DNA of 64,000 nucleotides from Orobanche coerulescens (GCA_033398695.1 CM065815.1:145683001-145747000); one strand, 5' to 3'. Numbered from the stretch's first letter, positions 32,959-44,231 are shown. A program made the numbers and translations. Notes: generated by a model not told the origin, from the sequence alone.

Positions 32959-34229
32959 GGACTGCAACAGTCAACTTTCATCATTTTTCAGTTCACTTCT
33001 TCTCCTCCGGCGACCTAGGCGACTCCAAGCGTGAGAAGGTGGAGATCTCAGCCAGATATCTTTAGATATCAACATCTCTCAACTCCTAGCACGGATTTAA
33101 CATCTTTTTTACATCTTTCACCGTCCGATTCTAGGTAAAATTCCTTAGAACCTTGGTTTTGAGAATTTTGGGGGATTTGGGGGTTTTCTTGTTATTTCGC
33201 CCTTCTAATCCGAATTAATCTCAATTGACGTTAGACTATGGTTGTGTGATCGTAGTTCCTTGTTTTCCTTCGAAGTTTTGTGGAATACTTTCGAATATTC
33301 CTTCGTTAATTGAGTATAATCTAGAATGCTTCTCTAGTGTTCGATAAATTTTTCCTAAGAGTAGAACTTAGGACGAATCTTGCATTTTTAGTAAATCTTG
33401 TGGTTGATTGAGTTTTGATATTTGTTAGGAACGAAATTTGGAGAAAGTTTAGACCGAAGCCCTTTCTCGTTCATCGTTTCTTCGCATTTTAGAAATCAAG
33501 GCAAGTACAATATTGCGATGATTTTATGTCTTGCATTTCTATGATCAAAACGTGATTTTGTGTGTGATGTGAGATGTCCACTCGGGGAAGGTTCGACGGT
33601 ACCTCCGGGGACTGGTACTTTGAGGACAGGTCAGGACGCAATATTCTCACCTGGGGATTGACTCGACGGGCCCCACAGGGACTTGGTTGGGTGGTCTTGT
33701 CACGAGAATTACCTTTGAGTGATGATTTTTACTAATGAATGAATGTGGATATTCCAGAATATCTTGAGTAATGAAATGTTTTTGGATTTTGAAAAGAATT
33801 TTGAAATGCTTGTGAATTAAAGTATTGTAATATTGTACTTGCACTAGCATCATGTTGCTAACCCCTCATTTGTGGTGGAATGTTTTATGCATTTCAGGTA
33901 ATCTCGAGTTTCAGGAGCCTACACATGGTGCACACAGAGCTGACGGGCAGACCGGATGTTAAAGAGCTCGAGTCAGTATTTGGAAGTGTCTATATTGGTC
34001 CTCATGTTTAATGTTTGTATTTGATTTTGTTGTGGTATGTCATGTGATGTCCATGTATTTTGTTGAATTGTGTTAAACTTACACATTTTGGCCGAGGCCG
34101 TGGCCCAACTCACATTTTGTATTGTATATTTTTTATTGTCATGTTATAGCATATGTGTGACATCAGCCTAGTAGGCCCGTGGTGGGTCCTACGACGTGTA
34201 ACTACTTGCTTTGAGATTGGGGTGTTACA

Positions 34230-34250
34230 TTTATGTTATCAGAGCTTAGG
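34230..34250 (+). promoter_or_regulatory. gypsy-B primer-binding site
   Basis: TTATGTTATCAGAGCTTAGG follows the LTR. One base differs from the usual TATGGTATCAGAGC. Confidence 0.82.
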
Positions 34251-34429
34251 TTCGAGAACACCTAGGCCATTGGTTATTGGGTTTGTCAAGTCCTAATAGT
34301 CATGTAAACTGACCGATCTTAACATCGTGTGCTGCTGTCGAACCATGCGAACCGTGGTAGTAAGACTTCTTGAACTCTTCTTACATTTTATTGCTTTCGT
34401 GGTAGGGAAAACTTGAATTCCTTGGATTT

Positions 34430-34790
34430 GTGAACTGTTCTGATAAGTTTAACTTTTTACCTCTCAGCGTGTTAAGAGGTCGTGGCGGATGTGGACGCAT
34501 CAGAGGCCGTGGACGTGGTGCCGCTAATGAATCCGATACACCTTCTAGTGCCATGTCTGGCTCGGCATCCCGTATGGTGCCAAGCACCAACTCTTTGAAC
34601 CTTGGCAGTCAGCAAGATCCCTCTGTTAATCAAGAACCGTCAGGTGGCCCTAATGTGGATGCCGGCATAGCTCTTATACTACATCAAGTAGCAGCACAGT
34701 TAGTTCAGTTAAATGAGGTCGGGCACCATGACCATCCGACAGACGAGATTGCTGGGGTTAGTAAGTGGATCCAGGGAGTGATGAGGATGC
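34430..34790 (+). pseudogene. gag: gypsy-B gag, N-terminal part, cut by gypsy-A
   Basis: Open frame with RGRGGCGRIRGRGRG near residue 20, a Ser/Asn-rich linker, IALILHQVAAQLVQLNE, and WIQGVMRM at the cut. The last five bases, GATGC (34786-34790), are repeated at 44232-44236, where the frame resumes with QPPRFAGASDML. The same junction is continuous in gypsy-A gag (VVRMNPPRFAGAAD), which proves the break. Confidence 0.88.
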
Positions 34791-36870
34791 TGTAACACCC
34801 CCAACCGCTTGGGAATATTACAGCGCCGCAGACCCTCTCCGTAAGGATCTACCAGGCTAAAAACAAAAACAATACCTCACATTACATGCCGACATGGCTA
34901 CATAATGAGCTGCTAGACCGGTTTGGTCTTTTACCACAATACCATACATCAAACATATACAACTTGACTTAAAACTCATACCCACGCAGGGGTTGGAATA
35001 CATCAATATACTCATAAAACGGGAAAACTACACAACGGAGAGCCAAATACTGAGACTCTACCAAAATACTCAACGAATGGTCTTCATGTGATTAGTATCG
35101 TCGTCTTCCATCATCCTTCGTATCGATCCTGTGATTCGCTCCCCAACAACCTGCAAGTACCTGGACGCAATACAGACATCCACCCCCCGAATACTCAGGG
35201 GTTAGCAAAACTCCACTGTTTTGCTAGTGCAAGTATAAAACAGAAAATACAAGCCATACACAACATACTCCAAAAAAATAAATAAATCTTGAATATATTT
35301 CCCGAGATAATTCACTAAATAAAAACGGTTTGATTTATAAAAGGTAGGAATAGAACCATGAATCTCATACAAAGTATTTTACGGTCTCGGGAGTTTGAAA
35401 ACATTTGGAAATAAGGAATTCTCAAGACTTTCGAAAACACTTGGGGACACGGCCCAAAATCATCTTTCCAAAATACGATTCCAATAATAAAACGTGGATT
35501 CACAATCCAATTCACAACACACGGGGTCTAAGACCCAAATCATAAACCACAAGGTCCACGACCCATATCACATAACACATGTTCCTAAGGATTATTCGTG
35601 TTCCGTGCTAACAAGCCACGAACCTCAGATGCTCCCGTAGAACATACCCGAGTGAATAACCCAATAGGAAACCATACCAAATCACATATCCTCGTGACAA
35701 CCGTCACAGAACCATTCCAAACCACAACCATAAGTTATCCCGGCATCGGGCTAACAAGCCACGAACCTCGGAGTCCCCGCAAGACATACCCGATGATAAC
35801 CCCACAAGTTATCTCGGCATCGGGCTAGCAAGCCCCGAACCTCGGAGTCCCCGCAAGACATACCCGGATTGGATAACCCTACGGTCACGCCCGACCCATA
35901 CTAGCAAGCATGAATCCCGGAGATTCAACAATCCTACCCGGAGGCACATCACTTTCAACGATTACATAACAATGGGCAAAACATCAATCCAAGCAACACT
36001 TAAACATCACAACCTCCTTTCAAAGGAGTAGCAACTAATATCACACCCAATATATCTTTACCGAACAAGTACACATAACACTATGTAATCCCCGGCAAAG
36101 GATTACGGTCTGATAAACTCGCTCAAGGTGATCATAGCATCTTTCAACATACAAAACCAACACACATATTCCGAGAACACATATATTCACGTAATACACG
36201 AATTACCGTTGAAAGACAACATTTATCGAGAAAATACCGATCCCTTTTTACGTTCATTAAACATTGGGTTTCGCATAAAATCATTTATCCATAATTACGC
36301 CTACGAAACATGAAATGTATGGACAAGATACTTGCCTCGATATCACGAGCGACGAAATGACGAACGGGCACGATCGGGCAACCTTCGAACTTCCAAAAAT
36401 GACCGAGACTTCGACAACCCACGAATACTATGAAAATAATATCACCATGAATCAATAACACTAATCGAAATCCGAAACGATCCTAAAAACGACAAGGATC
36501 TAAGTGTTCTCAAAGAAATCAAGAATCGTTGATCCGGGCTATAAAAATCGATGAACGGTTAACAACATCTGAAGATTACGGTCAAGACAAACAAGAACAA
36601 ATAACCGATCGGATGAGATCGGTTAAGAATCACAAATCCAAGCAAAAACCCCAACTTTAAGAAAATCGTGTTCTAAAAAGAGATTACCTTGATTTGGACC
36701 AAGAAGACGATTAGATGTTGTTAAACATCTAAAAATCCGCTCAAAGATGAAGCTAGAAGAAAAAGATCGGTCCTAATCGCCTCTGGATCTCACTCCCGTC
36801 GGAAGGGATGAAGAAAAGTGGGAAAATGACGACTTAATGTCATTGTCCGGTATTTATCTCGACCGATTAT

Positions 36871-37219
36871 TAGCGCGCTAAACACCCTGTATTAGCGTGC
36901 GCTAACGGGGTCACCGCTCCAGAGAAACCGTCTATAACAAAGTTAGCATGCGCTAGCTAAAAGCCGTAGCGTGCGCTAACGGGTCACAAAACCAGTCCAG
37001 TAGCCCCTGGACAGAACTGCACCTACCGGGTAGCGTGCGCTAGAAAGAAGAGAGAGCGTGCACTAAGCAGTCGATAGCGTGCGCTAGCTATCGGCCTTAG
37101 GGTGCGCTAACAAAGCTCCAGTCCTAGTCCAGTAGCTATTGGACTGCCTCTGGACTGCCAGTTAGCGTGCGCTATACATTCAGTAGCGTGCGCTAAACAC
37201 CACGCAGTAGCGTGCGCTA
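36871..37219 (-). promoter_or_regulatory. Palindrome array in gypsy-A left LTR
   Basis: Exact TAGCGTGCGCTA at 36893, 36967, 37031, 37075, 37163, 37184 and 37208, with variants at 36871, 36944, 37054 and 37098. Between them lie CCAGTCCAGTAGCCCCTGGAC (near 36992) and AGTCCAGTAGCTATTGGACT (near 37126). Further copies follow the hAT at 38102 and 38127. Confidence 0.9.
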
Positions 37220-38103
37220 GTGGTGCCGCCGGGCCGTGAACCGCCGGTTCCGGGCCCGAACCGGCGGTTCCGGTTCACCAGAAGAGGTGAACCTGAACCG
37301 GCCCGGGTATTCTGTAAAAGGGCCGGTTCGCGGGCGGAACCGTGGTTCGGTCAGCCGAAGAAGCGGTTCGGGTTGAACCCGATTACGTTTTTTTAATTTA
37401 TAATATATGTAATATTATTTATATCTTATTTTTTTCTAAATTAAATGATGAAATTTTTAAATTTTGTAATTTACAAGTGTTGACTCTTTGAAATTACTTA
37501 AGTTAATTTAATAAAAATATAATAAGTTATTAAATAATTTAGAAATTTAGAAATTCTTTATGTTGTGTATTTTTTTTATATAATTTATAGTAACTTGTAA
37601 TATTTTTTATGACTTTGTTTTTAAATTAAATTACTTGTGTTGAAAATTTGAAATATTGAAAACTTGAAATACAATAAAGTAAAAATATTGGGGGAGTTGG
37701 GAAAAATTTGAATTTTGAATTGAAAAAATTTGAAATTTGAAAATTTGAATTTTGTTTATAGATAAAATTGGGGGGAGTTTGGAATAATTTGAATTTTGAA
37801 TTTGAAAATATTTGAAATTTGCAAATTTGAATTTTTTTTATAGATAAAATTGGGGGGAGTTGGGAAAAATTTAAAATTTGAATTTTGAATTTGGGCGGAA
37901 AACCGCCAGTTCGGCGGAAACGGCTGATTCGGGCAACCGTGATTCGGTAAACCGCCCGATTCGGGCGAACCGCCGGTTCGCCCGCGGTTCTGAGTTCAGA
38001 ACCTTGACCGCAATCGGCCCGTAGAACAAATGTTCCGATTCGAATCGACCGTCGAAACCGGCCGAATCGGGCTGGCGGTTCCGGTTAAAATGTGGCACCA
38101 CTA
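37218..38103. mobile_element. hAT-type element inside the palindrome array
   Basis: Ends TAGTGGTGCC and GGCACCACTA are perfect 10-bp inverted repeats. The 8-bp target copies are GCGTGCGC (37210-37217) and GCGTGTGC (38104-38111), with one mismatch. The empty site is visible in the right LTR near 44024. The 886-bp interior is GC-rich at both ends (CCGCCGGTTC-type repeats) with an AT-rich centre containing AAATTTGAATTTTGAA repeats. No transposase. Confidence 0.9.
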
Positions 38104-38302
38104 GCGTGTGCTATGCCTCAAGCATTAGCGTGCGCTACACCACAAAAACTCAAAAACTCACAAAGTGATCCGAAATGCCTCCAACCACATGTCCCAACAA
38201 GACACAACCAACATGGCACGAAATTCCTACGATGAGGACAATGAAAATCCGATAAAACCCAGAAAACCCAACGAACCCGGAATAAAGATCTCGGGTATTA
38301 TA

Positions 38303-38325
38303 TTCTACCCCTCTTAAAAGAAGTT
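38303..38325 (-). promoter_or_regulatory. gypsy-A polypurine tract
   Basis: The minus strand reads CTTCTTTTAAGAGGGGTAG directly before the 3' LTR. It is preceded by CCGGGGATGAAACTT, the usual marker after the end of pol, although no pol is present. Confidence 0.85.
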
Positions 38326-39054
38326 TCATCCCCGGAACTTGAAACATAAAACGAACGACACAAAACTCAGATAACACATGATATCCGTTGCCGAAATAAC
38401 AAAACACAACGAACGGAAATCAATACGGTTGAACAATTCAACAGTACATCAACCAAAACACGAGCTATACGCTGAACCAATACGAAATTCCACAGCCCAA
38501 GGGTTGAAAGATCGAACACAAAACTAATTTCCTGAACTTGAGGAAATTACGATGGAGTCCTAACGCTCAACAATCACGAAACGAGATCAACAAAGACCGA
38601 ATAATCAAACGATTGAATTACAACGATCGAGGCACAAAAGTCAATCAGTCATGTTCGAATCATGACGAACAATAATACTCAAAACAACAACCCCAAAGTT
38701 CGCATCTCGACTCAAAACAATATACGATCCGGTGAAGACAATAAGATGTGCATTCACATGGGATCCACAGGAAATGAAATAGCAATTGGAAGGTCACAAC
38801 GACAAATGGGTTATTCTAAAACAATACCACAACTCGATCGATCAACAAAAGCACAAGACAAGACAAGTTCAGAAAATGTCAACGAATATAAATGAGTCGA
38901 CATAGTCGAAAGTACAGAGTTCAAAATCCGATCCACTTCAAATAAAAGAAGTTAATCTCCGGAATTCAAAACAGCAGAGCAAGGGAAATAACTCAACATA
39001 CAACTGAGACCACGCCCCTCAGGAATTACTCGGAGTCGATCCTGTTATCAATGC
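38326..39054 (-). other. Non-coding stretch between gypsy-A gag and polypurine tract
   Basis: About 730 bp, A-rich in plus view, with no recognisable pol domain in any frame. Only the last few bases resemble the end of a normal gypsy pol. It marks where about 3.5 kb of pol would lie in an autonomous relative. Confidence 0.7.
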
Positions 39055-40077
39055 TCAAGTCCGTGCCTCGGAAGGCTCGGTAACCATCTCGCAAAACTGA
39101 ACCCGGTGTCCCTCGAGTCCGCACTTGTAACACGTTACTGGCGGAGAAGGACAATGTGCGCGAACATGTCCCGCCACATTACAGTTAAAACATCTCCTGG
39201 CTTTACCAGGAGTCAGAGCAGACGACTTGGAACTCTCAGTTCCACGTATCGAGCGATGGAGCTTCATAGCGGAAAGGCTACGATATTGAAAACTAGAAAC
39301 ACCAACTCCTGCACCGTCCACACGGTCATCGGACTTCCTCTGCTTCTTCGACTCGGGCACACGCTCCGACAATAACGAAGCTAGTTCACGGGCTAATGCT
39401 CGATCCTGATAGTCTCTCAATGAAGTGCAATTGAATCCCGACATATACACACGAATATCCGGCTTCATCCGTCTGTCAAAGTGAAGGATCCTCTCTTCCT
39501 CGGTTCTCACCCGATCTCGCACATAACTGAGTTGTTTGCTATAATCGATGATAGTCTGCGACACCGATATATCTTGCGGTTCTGCCAAGTAGAATTCGCG
39601 AATCCTCTGCTCTCTGATCGGCTTCGGACAGAACTCAGCTTCCATAAATGCTTGGAACTCCGCCCACGTGACATCACGATCACGAGGTTTATCAGCTTCC
39701 CACCAATTAGCGGCATCTTTGTCGAGAAGGTACTGAGCGATAGGTACCTTCCGCTCTTTAGGACATCCGACAGCCTCGAAAATATTTCCCAACTGGAAAA
39801 TCCAACCATCCCAGCCCAACGCATCCGCAGCACCGGCAAATCGAGGGGGATTCATACGAACTACCTCGCGAAGCCATTGATTTACACCGACGTTCTGACT
39901 CGCGTCAATGCTACGTTGAACCACCTGGGTCAACTGAGTCATCTGAGTCGCTACTTGTTGCAATATAGTAGCAACACCCAAACTAAAATCATTCTCAACG
40001 ACATTCTCTCGATTCCGCATCTGATCCCCGTGGCCATCAGCACCATGGTTACGACCACGACCTCTGCCCCTCGGCAT
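39055..40077 (-). CDS. gag: Intact gag of gypsy-A, 340 residues
   Basis: Capsid/nucleocapsid protein of a chromovirus-type element. The start chosen is the Met of MPRGRGRGRNHG; an in-frame Met 19 codons upstream gives a hydrophobic leader absent in relatives. Domains in order: Arg/Gly motif (residues 2-9), a helical segment (SLGVATILQQVATQM), the capsid core with MNPPRFAGAADALGWDGWIF, RKVPIAQYLLDKDAANWWEA and FYLAEPQDISVSQTIIDY, a linker rich in Ser and Lys, and two CCHC zinc knuckles (CFNCNVAGHVRAHC and CYKCGLEGHRVQFC). All zinc ligands are present and there is no stop. This is the only undamaged retroelement gag in the window. It stands alone, with no protease or polymerase. Confidence 0.92.
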   Translation of the reverse strand: MPRGRGRGRNHGADGHGDQMRNRENVVENDFSLGVATILQQVATQMTQLTQVVQRSIDASQNVGVNQWLREVVRMNPPRFAGAADALGWDGWIFQLGNIFEAVGCPKERKVPIAQYLLDKDAANWWEADKPRDRDVTWAEFQAFMEAEFCPKPIREQRIREFYLAEPQDISVSQTIIDYSKQLSYVRDRVRTEEERILHFDRRMKPDIRVYMSGFNCTSLRDYQDRALARELASLLSERVPESKKQRKSDDRVDGAGVGVSSFQYRSLSAMKLHRSIRGTESSKSSALTPGKARRCFNCNVAGHVRAHCPSPPVTCYKCGLEGHRVQFCEMVTEPSEART

Positions 40078-41603
40078 ACTAACAAACAACAACCTATGGC
40101 AACGAAGGATCATAACACATAGCAAGATATTCACATCTCTGTCTTTAGTCCAACATCATTAAATCATATACATATTACCATTTAATTCCAGCTAGAGCAC
40201 AATATACAAACTATTATACCAAAAATCTTCATTTATAATGTCTTTATGCGATTTATAATGCAATGAAATTGAAATCATCCATTATATCAAAATCATTTTC
40301 TGTACGGTTTCCGCGCTGGAACTCACCAAGTTGAAAACCATTTTCAAAAACGTTCCAAAATGCCAAAAAGACCGATGACGGTAATACTTTCCAAATACTC
40401 CCCAAAAGTCATTTTCCAAATACCAAATACCATCATCAAATACCATTTGAAATTACAAGGCGTAGACGCGGAAACTCAATAGTTTCAAAATATATGTTAA
40501 GTCACCCGACAAAAGAGTTAGGAAAAAGGGTCAACGAAATAATTCAAATTTACAAACCCGAAAGGTCATTTTGAAACACACACTATTTGGTAAAAGCACC
40601 CAAAAAGTCATTTTTAAATTTACACACGCAGCGGACATGAACACAGTTCAAATTACATATAACCACACACAACAATTGTTATTCATGAACGACACACATA
40701 GAGTACGGTCTCAACCGGTCAGCCTAACAATCGCAAAAGTTAGACTTACGGCCAGAATGTAGTTTCTGAGTTTCTGCTCACACCGATTAGTGTATAATTT
40801 AACAGAGACTTAGCGTGCGCTAGCCATGCCACGTTAGCGCGCGCTAGCTATTCTCATCCAGCAACACATTCATGAACATATACCAAATAATGCCAAAAGT
40901 CGAAGGTTACAAATAAACAACAACATACGAATCCAAACACCAACATTTTACATTCTCACTACATATCGTTTAACCGAAAAAGTTGAAGGCGAAAGTCACG
41001 TCTCAAGTAAACTATTGGTAGACCTCGTTTAAGCATTTAAAAATCAAATTTTGAAAATTTTCAATGCAAGATGAAAATATAATATGTGTAGTTTGAATTC
41101 TCAAAATCTTTGGTCTCGAGGTCATCATACGAAAATCAAATCATTTTTCCTCCTCGAAGGATGTTTTTTTAAATAGAATTTACGTGACTTCCCCAAAACA
41201 TTTGAAGTTTAAAATACCACATTGATAAACTTTTATTGAGTAACCAGTCCAAAACATCATCCCTGTAAAAACGATTTCACACAAAGATGTATACATATAT
41301 ACATGCATACCGGTACTACTCTTTATTCCAACACAATACGAGAGTCAAACAAGTATGGAGTAAGTATTCACGAGGCACAATTAAACTCCAGATAATAACA
41401 CAGAATCACATAAACTCGTATAACACGAGACACAACAAAATAGGGAGACTTACATCCACAGATCGCACGAAGATGATGGTTGCACCTCGATACTAATCAC
41501 GACCGACAACTCAGACGACGCGTCGCGATACCACTCAGTCAGAACAAATGTGACAATACAAGACCCGACAACACACAACTCAACCCGACAGCCTAGGTTT
41601 CCT
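40078..41603 (-). other. gypsy-A leader between primer site and gag
   Basis: About 1.5 kb without coding signal, A/T-rich. It contains TAGCGTGCGCTA at 40811 and TAGCGCGCGCTA at 40835, the same palindrome as in the LTR. Confidence 0.75.
40811..40846 (-). promoter_or_regulatory. Two palindrome copies in the gypsy-A leader
   Basis: TAGCGTGCGCTA (40811-40822) and TAGCGCGCGCTA (40835-40846), followed by CATCCAG. They lie outside the LTR, about 780 bp downstream of the primer site in sense. Confidence 0.85.
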
Positions 41604-41624
41604 CAACCTAAGCTCCAATTCCAT
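41604..41624 (-). promoter_or_regulatory. gypsy-A primer-binding site
   Basis: The minus strand reads TGGAATTGGAGCTTAGGTTG a few bases inside the 5' LTR. It resembles TGGTATCAGAGCTTAGGTT of the related elements, with three changes. Confidence 0.78.
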
Positions 41625-41628
41625 ATTC

Positions 41629-44231
41629 TGTAACACCCCCAACCGCTTGGGAATATTACAGCGCTGCATACCCTCTTCGTGAGGATCTACCAGGCTAAAA
41701 ACAAAAACAATACCTCACATTACATGCCGACATGGCTACATAATGAGCTGCTAGACCGATTTGGTCTTTTACCACAATACCATACATCAAACATATACAA
41801 CTCGACTTAAAACTCATACCCACGCAGGGGTTGGAATACATCAATATACACATAAAACGGGAAAACTACACAACGGAGAGCAGAATACTGAGACTCTACC
41901 AAAATACTCAACGAATGGTCTTCGTGTGATTAGTATCGTCGTCTTCCATCATCCTTCGTATCGATCCTGTGATTCGCTCCCCAACAACCTGCAAGTACCG
42001 GACTGTCTGAGACATCCACCCCCCGAATACTCGGGGGTTAGCAAAACTCCACTGTTTTGCTAGTGCAAGTATAAAACAGAAAATATAAGCCATACGCAAC
42101 ATACTCCAAAAATATAAAAAAATCTTGAATATATTTCCCGAGATAATTCACTAAATCAAAACGGTTTGATTTATAAAAGGTAGGAATAGAACCATGAATC
42201 TCATACAAAATATTTTACGGTCTCGGGAGTTTGAAAACATTTGGAAATAAGGAATTCTCAAGCCTTTCGAAAACACTTGGGGACACGGACCAAAATCATC
42301 TTTCCAAAATACAATTCCAATAATAAAACGTGGATTTACAATCCAATTCACAACACACGGGGTCTAAGACCCAAATCATAAGCCACAAGGTCCACGACCC
42401 ATATCACATAACACATGTTCCTAAGGATTATTCGCGTCCCGTGCTAACAAGCCACGAACCTCAGATGCTCCCGTAGAACATACCCGAGTGAATAACCCAA
42501 TAGGAAACCATACCAAATCACATATCCTCGTGACAACCGTCACAGAACCATTCCAAACCACAACCATGAGTTATCCCGGCATCGGGCTAACAAGCCACGA
42601 ACCTCGGAGTCCCCGCAAGACATACCCGATGATAACCCCACAAGTTATCTCGGCATCGGGCTAGCAAGCCCCGAACCTCGGAGTCCCCGCAAGACATACC
42701 CGGATTGGATAACCCTACGGTCACGCCCGACCCATACTAGCAAGCATGGATCCCGGAGATTCAACAATCCTACCCGGAGGCACATCACTTTCAACGATCA
42801 CATAACAATGGGCAAAACATCAAGCCAAGCTACACTTAAACATCACAACCTCCTTTCAAAGGAGTAGCAACTAATATCACACCCAATATATCTTTACCGA
42901 ACAAGTACACATAACACTACGTAATCCCCGGCAAAGGATTACGGTCTAATAAACTCGCTCAAGGTGATCATAGCATCTTTCAACATACAAAACCAACACA
43001 CATATTCCGAGAATACATATATTCACGTAATACACGAATTACCGTTGAAAGACAACATTTATCGAGAAAATACCGATCCCTTTTTACGTTCATTAAACAT
43101 TGGGTTTCGCATAAAATCATTTATCCATAATTACGCCTACGAAACATGAAACGTATGGACAAGATACTTGCCTCGATATCACGAGCGACGAAATGACGAA
43201 CGGGCACGATCGGGCAACCTTCGAACTTCCAAAAATGACCGAGACTTCGACAACCCACGAATACTACGAAAATAATATCACCATGAATCAATAACACTAA
43301 TCGAAATCCAAAACGATTCTAAAAACGACAAGGATCTAAGTGTTCTCAAAGAAATCAAGAATTGTTGATCCGGGCTATAAAAATCGATGAACGGTTAACA
43401 ACATCTGAAGATTACGGTCAAGACAAACAAGAACAAATAGCCGATCGGATGAGATCGGTTAAGAATCACAAATCCAAGCAAAAACCCCAAATTTAAGAAA
43501 ATCGGGTTCTAAAAAGAGATTACCTTGATTTGGACCAAGAAGATGATTAGATGTTGTTAAACATCTACAAATCCGCTCAAAGATGAAGCTAGAAGAAAAA
43601 GATCGGTCCTAATCGCCTCTGGATCTCACTCCCGTCGGAAGGGATGAAAAAAAGTGGGAAAATGACGACTTAATGCTGCTTTGTCGGTATTTATCTTTGA
43701 GCCGATTATTAGCGCTAAACACCTGTATTAGCGTGCGCTAACGGTCAACGCTCGAGAACGCTATAACAAAGTTAGCATGCGCTAGCTAAAAGCCGTAGCG
43801 TGCGCTAACGGTCACAAAACCGATCCGGTAGCCTCAGATGAATCGCACCTACCGGTAGCGTGCGCTAGAAAGAAGAGAGAGCGTGCGCTAAGCAGTCGAT
43901 AGCGTGCGCTAGCTATCGGCCTTAGGGTGCGCTAACAAAGCTCCAGTCCCAGTCCAGTAGCTACTGGACTGCCTCTGGACTGCCAGCTACACATTCAGTA
44001 GCGTGCGCTAAACACCACGCAGTAGCGTGCGCTATGCCTCAAGCATTAGCGTGCGCTACACCACAAAAACTAAAAAACTCAAAAACTCACAAAGTGATCC
44101 GAAATGCCTCCAAACACATGTCCCAACAAGACACAACCAACATGGCACGAAATTCCTACGATGAGGACAATGACAATCCAATAAAACCCAGAAAACCTGA
44201 CGAATCCGGAATAAAGATCTCGGGTATTACA
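41629..44231 (-). repeat. gypsy-A 5' LTR (right), 2603 bp
   Basis: TGTAACACCCCCAACCGC to CTCGGGTATTACA, then GATGC. It carries the empty hAT site and the palindrome array at 43711-44058. Confidence 0.92.
43711..44058 (-). promoter_or_regulatory. Palindrome array in gypsy-A right LTR
   Basis: TAGCGTGCGCTA exact near 43730, 43797, 43856, 43901, 43999, 44023 and 44047, and TAGCATGCGCTA near 43774. CCAGTCCAGTAGCTACTGGAC lies near 43950. Several spacers differ from the left LTR by small deletions. Confidence 0.88.

Larger units (their letters stand above)
32286..34229 (+). repeat. gypsy-B 5' LTR, 1944 bp
   Basis: TGTAATATCCACGTTTTC to GATTGGGGTGTTACA. Matched by the start of the 3' LTR at 60212. 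A palindrome array (32553-32943) is followed by a TATA box at 32951. Confidence 0.92.
34791..38302 (-). repeat. gypsy-A 3' LTR (left), with hAT insert
   Basis: TGTAACACCCCCAACCGC to CTCGGGTATTATA. Highly similar to the right LTR through 34791-36840; in 36840-37215 the two diverge by clustered small changes. A hAT lies at 37218-38103. Bases 35600-35900 hold a short internal repeat of ATCGGGCTAACAAGCC and ACGAACCTCGGAGTCC units. Confidence 0.92.
34791..44231 (-). mobile_element. Gag-only chromovirus-derived LTR element gypsy-A, TSD GATGC
   Basis: On the minus strand: 5' LTR 41629-44231 (2603 bp), primer site, 1.5-kb leader, intact gag 39055-40077, a 750-bp non-coding stretch, polypurine tract, 3' LTR 34791-38302 (2618 bp after removing a hAT and its target copy). 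No protease, RT, RNase H or integrase is present. It is flanked by GATGC. With two intact LTR ends, primer site, polypurine tract and an open gag, it looks like a mobilisable gag-only element. Confidence 0.92.

Noticed and set aside
34791..34830. Gypsy-A as a plus-strand element because it begins TGTAACACCC
   Set aside because: The gag, primer site and polypurine tract all read on the minus strand, and the right end in plus view is the sense start of the LTR (TGTAATACCCGAG).
36871..37219. CRISPR-like reading of the regularly recurring 12-mer
   Set aside because: Repeats are too short and too variable in spacing, spacers share a second motif, and the context is a plant LTR.
39481..40122. 213-codon plus-strand ORF opposite the gypsy-A gag
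   Set aside because: Exact antisense shadow of the intact gag on the minus strand, with no protein features of its own.
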